Origin: Bradyrhizobium icense
GTDB taxonomy: Bacteria; Pseudomonadota; Alphaproteobacteria; Rhizobiales; Xanthobacteraceae
NCBI RefSeq assembly: GCF_001693385.1
Contig: NZ_CP016428.1
Span: 1,860,001-1,924,000 of the forward strand
Direction: 5' to 3'
Length of the DNA stretch: 64,000 nt
Of the stretch, positions 1-8,149 are shown in pieces. The position numbers and the translations under genes are program-made. How positions within the stretch are numbered: the first letter of the stretch is position 1; every line of letters begins with the position of its first letter. The notes below the pieces were generated by a model. That model was given only the letters and a program-made list of their open reading frames with translations. It was not told where the DNA came from and did no database searches.

Positions 1-468
1 CATGATGACGCCCTTCGGGCGGAGCTGATCATTGACCATCTTCTCGATGCCGAGATTCTTGGTCAGGTGCATCATTTCCCAGCTCTCGCGGAGCGTGCCC
101 GGCACGCCGTAGTACAGGCCCATCGCCTGCGCTTCGCCGAGAATATATGCCGGGGAAATCGTGCCCATCGAGACGACTCCGCGGCGGACGATGTTGTAGA
201 TCTCGCGATCCTTCGCAATCTCGCCTGCGCCGTACAGCTCCAGCTTGAAGCGTCCTCCAGTACGTTCATCCAGTTCCTTTGCGAGCACGCCCAGACTGTC
301 GTCGAACGAGCCCGATGCTTTGGGCCAGTGGGATTGCACTTTCCAGGTGATCTTCTCCTGCGCGTGCGCGACGGAGATGAATGCGGGGGCCGCAGCAACA
401 GCAAGCGAGCCCTTGAGGACCTTACGTCGGTCAACGTTGCTTGGTTGGGGCAAGGTCGTTCGCTCCAT
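1..468 (-). CDS. TRAP transporter substrate-binding protein, DctP family (5' part only)
   Basis: The reverse strand reads without a stop from an ATG at 468 to the window edge, giving 156 residues of a periplasmic solute-binding protein. The N-terminus has a twin-arginine-like signal (RRKVLKGS followed by an Ala-rich stretch and AHA), then ITWKVQSHWP and a GAGEIAKDREIYNIVRRG segment, the usual opening of DctP-type receptors. Such proteins capture organic or keto acids for a TRAP transporter. The Tat-type signal and the small conserved blocks resemble the subgroup for 2-oxo acids and similar solutes, but the ligand cannot be told. The rest of the gene and its membrane partners lie outside the window. 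Confidence 0.88.
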   Translation of the reverse strand, partial: MERTTLPQPSNVDRRKVLKGSLAVAAAPAFISVAHAQEKITWKVQSHWPKASGSFDDSLGVLAKELDERTGGRFKLELYGAGEIAKDREIYNIVRRGVVSMGTISPAYILGEAQAMGLYYGVPGTLRESWEMMHLTKNLGIEKMVNDQLRPKGVIM

Positions 469-855
469 TGATTTCGTGGCGAGGCGGCACGACCACCATT
501 GTGGCAGTCGATCTGTGTTCCGCTTAGAAGCGAAACTGATCGGGTCAGCATCAGGTTCCTCAGCTACATGCGGCGCATGCGCGCGCCGGTCTGATGCCTG
601 CTTCGCAATATGCGGGGTCCGGAAAACATGCGGGGGTCGGGAAAACAATTAATGTACGGAATCGGACCGATGGACCAGCGGCAGCACCAACCTTGCAGCA
701 ACCGGCGCGCGACGTGCACTGCAACACGGACGGCGGATTTCAGGATCGGTTGAAGGATCCCCTCCCGCCGCGCGCTAACGGAAACGAACTCTGACTCCGA
801 ATGTTGTCTGCGAGAGCCAGCTCGTTGCCAACTTCGGCCAGGAAGCAGAAAGTCG
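469..855. other. Intergenic region between divergent genes
   Basis: This is 387 bp between the divergently transcribed TRAP receptor and the penicillin-binding protein. It must hold both promoters. The open frames here give arginine-rich, unstructured translations that resemble no protein I know, so I call no gene. The only local signal is the GGAAG just before the start at 856. Confidence 0.5.
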
Positions 856-3333
856 ATGCGACGTTCCCCCGACTTGCAGGATGATCATGCGGAGACGTCG
901 AAACCTTCGACGGACGAACTCGCCAGAAGTGCTGATTGCGATCAGCTCGAACCTACCGAGATCTCCGAGCGAACCTTAGCCGAGCGGCCGACGGGCATCG
1001 ATGCGGACGAAGCAGGCCGAGCCCGACCCCTGCACGTGCATACCGCGACAGCTGTTCGGGGTCTGCTCATCGCCCTCATTGCCGACCTGTTGGCCCTAGG
1101 GCGTCGCATCCGGTCGCTGTGGAGCGGGGCGCGGGCAAAGCAGGGACGCTTGGGAGCAAGCGAGGGCGACCAGCGCACACGGAGAAAGGGGAGAGTGGAG
1201 CGGTGCGCTCCGCTGGTCGTTTCGTTCGTTAAAGGCGCCGTCACGTCGGCGCTGGTCACGGGACTTGTCATCACGGGCGGTATTCTCTGGGCACTGCACG
1301 ACACGCGCATCGCCGGCAAGTCGTTGCGACCCGGCTGGCCATCGCTTGTGCTGGAGACCGCCGACGGCCGCCCGCTCGGGCGGACCGGCTCGCTCGCTGA
1401 AGAGGCGGTCCGAAGCGACTTCCCCGACGTGCTCGTCAATGCGGTAATAAGCGTCGAGGATCGCCGCTTCTACCAGCATCTCGGCGTCGACCCGATTGGC
1501 ATTCTGCGCGCGGCGAGCGCGAACTTCGATGCCGGCGGGATTGTCGAAGGTGGCAGCACCATCACGCAACAGCTCGCCAGGCTGCGCCGCATCGTCGGCC
1601 GCGAGCAGTCGATCGAACGCAAGCTGCGCGAGGCTTTTGCTGCACTTTGGCTCGATTTCCACATGGACAAGGACGCCATTCTTACTGACTACCTGAACCG
1701 GATTTATCTTGGTGCAGGAAGTTACGGCGTCGCGGCGGCCGCTCACATTTACTTCGGCAAGCGGCTGGCCGAGCTCACCTTAGCGGAAGCCGCGATGCTG
1801 GCCGGCCTGATCAAGGCGCCGTCGGAGTACAACCCTCTTCGTAATCTTGAAGCGGCGCGTCAGCGGGCCGCACAGGTACTCGACGCGATGGTCGCGGCCG
1901 GAGCGATCGACGCCAAGGCTGCCGCTGCAGCGAAAGCCGCGCCGGCCGAGGTGAAAGCCGCTGCGCAGTTTGCGCCTGCGACCTCATGGTTCGCCGACTG
2001 GATCGCCAAGCATGAGTATCCAAGAGTATCCGGCGCGTATACGCGCAGCATCAAGGTACGTACGACCCTGATGCCTGAGCTGCAGGAGGTGGCCGAGCGG
2101 GTCATTGCCGAGACATTCAGCGCTCCGCGGGGCGGCGGACCCACCCAGGCTGCGCTCGTCGCCATGCGGCCGGACGGCGCCGTTCTCGCCATGGTTGGCG
2201 GGCGCGACTATGACCGTAGCCAGTTCAACCGAGCCGCCGACGCCCGCCGGCAACCGGGTTCCGCGTTCAAGCTGTTCGTGTGGCTCGCCGCGTTGCGTAG
2301 CGGCTATTCGCTCAATGACGTTGTCGATGCTTCGCCGATCCGGATCAAGCAGTGGGAGCCCAGGAATTTTGGCGGACGCCGCTACGGCACGATGACGCTT
2401 GAGCAGGCCTTTGCGCAGTCGGTTAATACCGCGGCCGTGCGGCTCGGAAACGAGGTCGGGCTGGACAAGGTGGTGAGCGCCGCGCGGGATCTTGGGATTG
2501 ATGCGCCGCTACCCGCAGTGCCAAGTCTCGCGCTTGGCATTGCCGAACTGACGCTCGTGGACCTCACCGGCGCCTTTGCATCGGTGCGGGCGGGCCAGCG
2601 GGTCGACCCGTTCGGCATCATCGCATTCGGCCCGGAGAACGAAAGCCTACGCACACTGGGCCCATCAAAGGGCAAGGCGCTGGCGTATCAACACGAGTTG
2701 ACTGCGCTCCTGCGCCGGGTGGTGACGAGCGGCACCGGCCGCGGCGCAGATTCCAGCGGCTTTACTGCCGGAAAAACGGGCACCAGCCAGGATCATCGCG
2801 ACGCCTGGTTCATAGGCTTCAACGAATCCCTGGTCATTGGGGTGTGGGTCGGCAACGACGACCACACGCCGATGCGAGGCGTGACCGGTGGGTCTGTGCC
2901 AGCGCAGATCTGGCGCCGCTTCGTAGAGGCAGCCGGCGCGGTCGCGTGGACCGGACCGCACATTGCCGCGGAACCGATAGCCGCGCCACTGGAGACGCCC
3001 GACACGGAAGAATCGCGCAGTATGGCTGACGCATCTGGATTCTCCAGTGCCGCTACGGGCGCGTGGCCGCAATGCGATCACGAGGCCTGCTCGAACGCTT
3101 ACGAATCGTTCCGCGCGTCCGACTGCACATACCAGCCGTACCGGGGCGAACGCCGAATGTGCGGCATCCCGCCGGCCAGGGGTACCCTTGACGAATCAAT
3201 GGCACATATCCCGGCCAACTCGTCTTGCAATGTCGATGTGTGCTCGCGCCGTTATCGTTCGTTCGACTCGACTGACTGCACCTATCAACCTTATAGAGGA
3301 GGCCCGCGCCGCTTCTGCGACGCAGACCGATAA
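856..3333 (+). CDS. Class A penicillin-binding protein (PBP1A family) with duplicated C-terminal BA14K-like Cys repeat
   Basis: This is a bifunctional peptidoglycan synthase of 825 residues. A cytoplasmic tail of about 115 residues is followed by one membrane segment (about 117-145). The GT51 glycosyltransferase has catalytic Glu in VISVEDRRFY (E201) and the GGSTITQQLAR block. The transpeptidase has SxxK (S469-A-F-K472), SVN at 522-524 and KTGTS at 640. The enzyme polymerises lipid II and cross-links peptides at the periplasmic face. The unusual part is the tail: two copies of a four-cysteine motif (about 740-769 and 791-822), each with a CTYQPYRG core, which resembles the BA14K-like domain of rhizobia and Brucella. 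A GGAAG lies a short distance before ATG 856. The adjacent gene fragments suggest this is a border of mobile DNA. Confidence 0.93.
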   Translation: MRRSPDLQDDHAETSKPSTDELARSADCDQLEPTEISERTLAERPTGIDADEAGRARPLHVHTATAVRGLLIALIADLLALGRRIRSLWSGARAKQGRLGASEGDQRTRRKGRVERCAPLVVSFVKGAVTSALVTGLVITGGILWALHDTRIAGKSLRPGWPSLVLETADGRPLGRTGSLAEEAVRSDFPDVLVNAVISVEDRRFYQHLGVDPIGILRAASANFDAGGIVEGGSTITQQLARLRRIVGREQSIERKLREAFAALWLDFHMDKDAILTDYLNRIYLGAGSYGVAAAAHIYFGKRLAELTLAEAAMLAGLIKAPSEYNPLRNLEAARQRAAQVLDAMVAAGAIDAKAAAAAKAAPAEVKAAAQFAPATSWFADWIAKHEYPRVSGAYTRSIKVRTTLMPELQEVAERVIAETFSAPRGGGPTQAALVAMRPDGAVLAMVGGRDYDRSQFNRAADARRQPGSAFKLFVWLAALRSGYSLNDVVDASPIRIKQWEPRNFGGRRYGTMTLEQAFAQSVNTAAVRLGNEVGLDKVVSAARDLGIDAPLPAVPSLALGIAELTLVDLTGAFASVRAGQRVDPFGIIAFGPENESLRTLGPSKGKALAYQHELTALLRRVVTSGTGRGADSSGFTAGKTGTSQDHRDAWFIGFNESLVIGVWVGNDDHTPMRGVTGGSVPAQIWRRFVEAAGAVAWTGPHIAAEPIAAPLETPDTEESRSMADASGFSSAATGAWPQCDHEACSNAYESFRASDCTYQPYRGERRMCGIPPARGTLDESMAHIPANSSCNVDVCSRRYRSFDSTDCTYQPYRGGPRRFCDADR

Positions 3334-3346
3334 GGGGTTGCGCGTT

Positions 3347-3496
3347 CGCTCCTCACGACCTCATTCATTGCCGAGCCGAACAGCGCCCGCCACATCCACA
3401 GTCATTGAGGCGTTGCGCCGCCAGCGCCACACCGGCAAGCAGATCGCCGCGGAAACCGGCGTCTCCCCGGCCACCGTCAGCCGCATCCGATCTTGA
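3347..3496 (+). pseudogene. IS481-family transposase remnant (N-terminal HTH only)
   Basis: The frame from 3347 reads RSSRPHSLPS and then IEALRRQRHTGKQIAAETG followed by VSPATVSRI. This is the second helix-turn-helix of IS481-type transposases, including the SSRPH linker that precedes it. It then runs into a stop at 3494-3496. The catalytic DDE core is absent downstream. The fragment begins just 13 bp after the penicillin-binding protein stop codon, so an element was probably inserted and then mostly deleted there. Confidence 0.75.
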
Positions 3497-3714
3497 TACT
3501 TGTCCACTGGACGCGCCGCCGCGCCACGTCGGGACGGTCGCGTTCGCCGGCCACCACGCTATTTTTGAAGCTGAGCTTCTCGGCATGCAATTGATTTCCT
3601 GCGCTTAGGCCATGCACCGTCACCGCACCAGCCCAGCCCGCGATGCCGCGTTTGTCCGTGGTCCTGATTTGCCCGCGGCTAGCGCGCCGTTCCCGGGCCG
3701 CCGTCGCTGCCGTT

Positions 3715-4476
3715 CTTCGGTGAAGAGCCTTAGCGAGAAATAGTTGATGGTCGCGCGCAGGCCCTCATCGAGAGGGATCTTGGATATCCAGCCCAGCACA
3801 TCGCGCGCGCGAAATGAGGGGGCGACGACGCTTGGGATCGTCCCGAGGCAGCGGATGGTACTCGATGGTGGACTTCGATCCCGTTTGCTCAACGATCAGA
3901 TCGGCAATTCGCCTGACCGTCTGCTCCTCAGGATTCCCGAGATTGAAAGGGCCGGTGATCTCGGGTGGGCTTTCCATCAGAAGCTGGAGACCGGCCAACA
4001 GATCGTCAATGTAGCAGAACGAACGAGTCTGGGAGCCGTCGCCATAGATGGTGATGGGGGTGCCCTTGAGCGCTTGAACAATGAAATTCGAAATGATGCG
4101 GCCGTCGTTCTCCAACATGCGTGCACCGTAGGTATTGAAGATGCGTGCCACCTTGATCGACATGCGATGAATGCGATGGCAGTCGAAAAAGACGGTTTCC
4201 GCAGCACGCTTGCCTTCATCATAACAGGCGCGCGGACCAACCGGGTTGACATTCCCCAGATACGTCTCGGGCTGCGGATGAACGTCCGGGTCACCGTACA
4301 CCTCGCTGGTCGATGCCTGAAGTACTCGCGCGCCCTTTTCCGTGGCAAATTCGATCACGTGGCCTGCGCCAAGGACGCACGTGCGTAACGTTCCGAGCGG
4401 ATCGCGCTGATAGTGACGCGGGGAGGCGGGGCACGCGAGATTGTAGATGCGGTCGATTCGTCCGTCGAGGTCGGCT
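3715..4476 (-). pseudogene. UDP-glucuronate decarboxylase (UXS-type), truncated and frameshifted
   Basis: The reverse strand encodes the middle and end of an SDR sugar-nucleotide decarboxylase: [35 protein letters not shown] (the YxxxK catalytic pair), [12 protein letters not shown] and [14 protein letters not shown]. An intact enzyme converts UDP-glucuronate to UDP-xylose. The first 70 or so residues with the GxxGxxG nucleotide-binding loop are missing; homology starts near 4476, next to the GntR operator. At the 3' end the frame shifts at a CG-repeat near 3802-3811. [11 protein letters not shown] is in one frame, and [18 protein letters not shown] with the terminal NYFS is in another. It cannot make a working enzyme. 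Confidence 0.85.
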
Positions 4477-4502
4477 TGAGTATTGTTGTTTCCTCCCGTT
4501 TT

Positions 4503-4524
4503 GTTGTTTGTTATAACAAACAAC
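4503..4524. promoter_or_regulatory. 22-bp perfect palindrome, probable GntR-family operator
   Basis: Eleven bases on each side of the 4513/4514 dyad pair perfectly; the core is TTTGTTATAACAAA. It lies about 70-90 bp before the GntR start at 4595. FCD-type GntR regulators bind short palindromes and usually control their own promoter, so this is a strong autoregulatory operator candidate. I see no second copy in front of the isomerase at 5543. Confidence 0.7.
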
Positions 4525-4594
4525 GTCGGGTGGTCAATAGACCGCCTTGCGAGGGAATTTGCGCCATGTCGCGTGCTGGGATAGCGAGCGTCCG

Positions 4595-5287
4595 ATGACG
4601 ACGGCATTGAAACGAATCGAACCTGAGCCGCTGTGGGATCTCGCGCATGCGCAGTTGCGGGACGCGCTGCTGGCCGGGCGTTTTGAGCCAGGCACCGTCT
4701 TGACCTTGCGCGCACTGGCCGAAAGTTTTGGGACGTCGATCACGCCGGTGCGCGACGCCGTCACCCGGCTGGTGGCGCAGGGCATATTGCAGCAGGGGCC
4801 GCGCAATTCGGCGATCGTGCCGAACCTGTCACGCAAGGAGCTTGCAGATCTGACGGTGGTGCGCTGCGCGCTCGAGGGACGCGCGGCGCGGGAAGCGGCG
4901 CTGCAACGGCACGACGACGCCACGCTGCGCCGCCTTGAGGAGCGGCTTGCGACAATGCAGTCGCTGATCCAGGCGCGTAAGCTCGAAAGTTATCTCGAGC
5001 ATCACCGAAAATTCCATTTCGGGATTTACGCGATGTCGGGCATCCCGCTGATGGTCGAGACCATTGAGAATATGTGGTTGCGCTGCGGCCCGGTGCTGTC
5101 CTTTGTGATTCCTGAATATGTCGTTCTGCTAAAAGGGTGGGATCATCACACCGCGGCGCTGAAGGCGATCATGGTGGGTGATGCGGATGGCGCGGAGCGT
5201 GAGATTATCGCCGACATTAGCGAGGCCGCGCATTATCTTGCCGGCCTTGCAGATTCGAAGGGGCAATTAAGGCGGCCGTCCAGCTAG
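4595..5287 (+). CDS. GntR-family transcriptional regulator (FadR-type, FCD domain)
   Basis: This is a protein of 230 residues. The N-terminal winged helix has [20 protein letters not shown] and [15 protein letters not shown], the GntR signature with its wing at [13 protein letters not shown]. The C-terminal all-helical FCD effector domain has [13 protein letters not shown], the [13 protein letters not shown] metal/ligand segment and a late HHTAALKAI histidine. I use ATG 4595, since the frame before it (a TTG at 4547) is not typical of the family. The adjoining sugar isomerase and dehydrogenase on the same strand are its likely targets, with a sugar or sugar acid as the probable inducer. A 22-bp palindrome lies upstream. 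Confidence 0.9.
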   Translation: MTTALKRIEPEPLWDLAHAQLRDALLAGRFEPGTVLTLRALAESFGTSITPVRDAVTRLVAQGILQQGPRNSAIVPNLSRKELADLTVVRCALEGRAAREAALQRHDDATLRRLEERLATMQSLIQARKLESYLEHHRKFHFGIYAMSGIPLMVETIENMWLRCGPVLSFVIPEYVVLLKGWDHHTAALKAIMVGDADGAEREIIADISEAAHYLAGLADSKGQLRRPSS

Positions 5288-5542
5288 CTGGGCTTGCATT
5301 CAGAAAATCTCGCGACCGACGTTCAGATCTTCCGTATCGTTGCACCTTGATGTCAAAGGACGAAGTTCAGCGGCTGCTGGGGACATGCCTGATAGCAGTG
5401 CCCTGAGGGCAGAAAGCGGCGGGAGGATGCACTGAAGCAACAAGAAACGTGGCTCTGATTGTGCGATGGTTCGCTTGACCCTAGGGCCGTCTCTACTGTT
5501 GCCCCTTTGCCAGCACCTGTGGCCTGAACCGGAGAAAATGTA

Positions 5543-6616
5543 ATGTCAGCGACTATCCGACCGGCTACCATGAAGGGGCCCGCAATTTTTCTGGCGCAGT
5601 TCATCGGCGATGCACAGCCGTTTGACAGCTTCGATGCCATCTGCGGCTGGGCGGCAGGACTCGGTTACAGGGGCGTTCAGGTCCCGACCTCCGATCCACG
5701 TCTGATCGATATCGAAAAGGCCGCGGCCTCTCAGACCTATTGCGATGAAATTGCCGGCGTGGCCGCAAGCCACGGTCTGGTGATCACCGAATTGTCTACC
5801 CACCTGCAAGGACAACTCGTCGCCGTTCACCCGGCCTACAACGAAGCCTTCCACGCTTTTGCACCGCCGGAAGTCAGGGGCAGGCCGAACGAACGTCAGA
5901 TCTGGGCGGTAGATCAAATGATGAAGGCCGCGCAGGCGTCTCGCCGCCTCGGCCTCACCGGCAGCGTGAGCTTCACCGGCGCGCTTGCCTGGCCATTCCT
6001 TTATCCCTGGCCGCAGCGGCCGCCGGGTCTGATCGAGACGGCGTTCGACGAACTCGCGCGTCGCTGGCGTCCGATCCTCGATGCATATGAGGAAGCGGGC
6101 GTCGACCTCTGCTACGAGGTCCATCCAGGCGAGGACGTATGCGACGGCATTACCTTCGAGATGTTCTACGAGCGCACCGGCAATCACCCCCGTTGCGCGA
6201 TCAACTACGATCCGTCCCATTTCGTCCTGCAGCAACTGGACTATCTGGCCTTCATCGACATTTACGCCGAGCGTATCCGCGCCTTCCACGTCAAGGACGC
6301 GGAGTTCAATCCGACCGGGCGGCAGGGCGTCTATTCGGGCTTTCAGCCCTGGATCAATCGCGCCGGCCGCTTTCGCTCGCTCGGCGACGGACAGGTTGAC
6401 TTCAAGGCGATCTTCTCACGGCTGGCTGCCATCGGATTCGACCGCTGGGCAGTGCTGGAGTGGGAGTGCTGCTTGAAGAACGCGGAGGACGGGGCGCGCG
6501 AAGGCGCCGCCTTTATCCGGGACCACATCATCCGCGTCACCGAGCGAGCTTTCGACGACTTCGCCGGCGGCACCAGCGACGAGACGCAGATCCGACGGTC
6601 ATTGGGCCTCACCTGA
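5543..6616 (+). CDS. Sugar phosphate isomerase/epimerase family protein (TIM barrel)
   Basis: This is a xylose-isomerase-like TIM-barrel protein of 357 residues. The barrel metal site can be traced through YEVHPGEDV (Glu/His), NYDPSHF (Asp/His), AFHVKDAEF (His/Asp) and LEWECC (terminal Glu). Family members isomerise or epimerise ketoses and inosose derivatives using a divalent metal. The start at 5543 follows GGAGAAAATGTA. A Gfo/Idh/MocA oxidoreductase begins 31 bp downstream, a pairing typical of inositol- or uncommon-sugar catabolism, and the GntR gene upstream is probably the controller. The substrate is not predictable from sequence. Confidence 0.88.
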   Translation: MSATIRPATMKGPAIFLAQFIGDAQPFDSFDAICGWAAGLGYRGVQVPTSDPRLIDIEKAAASQTYCDEIAGVAASHGLVITELSTHLQGQLVAVHPAYNEAFHAFAPPEVRGRPNERQIWAVDQMMKAAQASRRLGLTGSVSFTGALAWPFLYPWPQRPPGLIETAFDELARRWRPILDAYEEAGVDLCYEVHPGEDVCDGITFEMFYERTGNHPRCAINYDPSHFVLQQLDYLAFIDIYAERIRAFHVKDAEFNPTGRQGVYSGFQPWINRAGRFRSLGDGQVDFKAIFSRLAAIGFDRWAVLEWECCLKNAEDGAREGAAFIRDHIIRVTERAFDDFAGGTSDETQIRRSLGLT

Positions 6617-6647
6617 GCGCCGGAATAAGTCGACAGGAGCGCGCGAC

Positions 6648-7799
6648 ATGGCTGAGCCACGTATTCGACTTGGAATGGTAGGCGGCGGGGAAGGCGCCTT
6701 CATCGGCGCAGTCCACCGTATCGCCGCGCGCCTGGACGATCGTTACGAACTCGTCGCTGGCGCGCTTTCGGCCTCGCCCGACAAAGCGATCCGATCGGCG
6801 GCGGCTATCGGCCTTGCATCTGATCGATCCTATCCCGACTTTCGGACCATGGCGCAGGCCGAGGGCGCGCGAACCGACGGTGTCGAAGCGGTTGCGATCG
6901 TCACTCCAAACCATATGCACGCACCTGTCGCCGACGCCTTCCTGGATGCGGGTGTTCATGTCATCTGCGACAAGCCGTTGACGACAACCCTAGAGGAGGC
7001 GCGCCGCTTGCGCGACAAGGCGCGCACGAGCGGACTAATATTTGCCGTCACCTATAATTACTCCGGTTATCCGCTTGTCCGCCATGCACGCTCTATGGTT
7101 CAGGGCGGCGAACTCGGCGCGATCCGGATCGTGCAGGTCGAATATCCGCAGGATTGGTTGGCCGATCCGCTTGAGGCTGCGGGCCAGAAGCAGGCCGACT
7201 GGCGTACCGACCCAGCGCGCTCGGGTGGTGGCGGCTGCGTCGGCGACATCGGTACCCATGCATATCAGCTGGCGCATTTTGTCACCGGGATGATGCCTGA
7301 GCGGATTCTGGCCGAGGCGACCATCTTCGTGCCGGGCCGCCGTGTCGATGACAACGTGCAAATCCTGCTGCGTTACGGGAACGGGGCGCGGGGCGCATTA
7401 TGGGCGAGCCAGGTTGCACCCGGAAACGATAACGGGCTGCGATTACGGATCTTCGGCGAGAAGGGCGGTCTGGATTGGCGACAGGAAGAGCCGAACCTTC
7501 TCGCCTGGTCGCCGCTCGGTGACGCACCACGATCGATCCGCCGCGGCACAACGTCCATGAACGCCGCCGGTCAGCGCGTCAATCGTATTCCACCCGGCCA
7601 TCCTGAGGGATACCTGGAAGCGTTCGCGACAATCTATACCGAAGTGGCCACAGCCATTGTGGCCAGTCGTACCGCTTCCCTTGCCGATCCGTGGCTGACC
7701 TTTCCAACGATTGAAGATGGTTTTGCCGGTGTTGCGATGGTGGACGCCGTCCTGCGCTCGAGCGCCGCCGGAGGGGTCTGGATGCCGGTTGAATTGTGA
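6648..7799 (+). CDS. Gfo/Idh/MocA family NAD(P)-dependent oxidoreductase
   Basis: This is a dehydrogenase of 383 residues. The N-terminal Rossmann fold has [15 protein letters not shown] in place of the classic GxGxxG. The family signature [13 protein letters not shown] follows, including the lysine of the EKP-type motif (here DKP). [18 protein letters not shown] carries the catalytic Asp/His (DIGTH). The C-terminal half is the substrate-binding sheet. It oxidises or reduces a sugar or cyclitol at one carbon. A GACAGGAG ribosome site precedes ATG 6648, 31 bp after the isomerase stop, so the two genes are probably one transcript. Confidence 0.92.
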   Translation: MAEPRIRLGMVGGGEGAFIGAVHRIAARLDDRYELVAGALSASPDKAIRSAAAIGLASDRSYPDFRTMAQAEGARTDGVEAVAIVTPNHMHAPVADAFLDAGVHVICDKPLTTTLEEARRLRDKARTSGLIFAVTYNYSGYPLVRHARSMVQGGELGAIRIVQVEYPQDWLADPLEAAGQKQADWRTDPARSGGGGCVGDIGTHAYQLAHFVTGMMPERILAEATIFVPGRRVDDNVQILLRYGNGARGALWASQVAPGNDNGLRLRIFGEKGGLDWRQEEPNLLAWSPLGDAPRSIRRGTTSMNAAGQRVNRIPPGHPEGYLEAFATIYTEVATAIVASRTASLADPWLTFPTIEDGFAGVAMVDAVLRSSAAGGVWMPVEL

Positions 7800-8149
7800 A
7801 AGCGCCGACCACACCATTGTCCCCGTTACATGGGGGTGTGCGGAGGCCACTTGTAATGCGAGGTCTGCGTCATTCTGGACGGTGATGGGGCTACTCGTTG
7901 GGACGTAACGAATGGTCGCTTGGAGTTGTCGTAGAGCGACGCTCTGCAACGTGCCTCGCGATCACCTTCGATAGCCGTCAAATCGCACGACGGCCTCTTA
8001 GATCGCTGTACTAATCTTTGAACCACGCGAACCGGTATAGTCGTCCGACTGGCCAATCAGCTTGCTGCGACCATGATCGCGCTCCGATGCGCAATTTTTG
8101 CCATTGGAGCTGGAGTTGCATAGGCTCTGAAATTGGCCCGCGTCGAGAG
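7800..8149. other. Intergenic region between convergent genes
   Basis: This is 350 bp between the ends of the oxidoreductase (plus) and the secretion adaptor (minus). I found no credible gene and no clear hairpin-plus-U-tract terminator. The short frames that cross it show no protein-like composition. Confidence 0.45.

Noticed and set aside
245..794. Overlapping plus-strand frames near the window start
   Set aside because: The first part is antisense to the TRAP receptor and the rest is arginine-rich without motifs.
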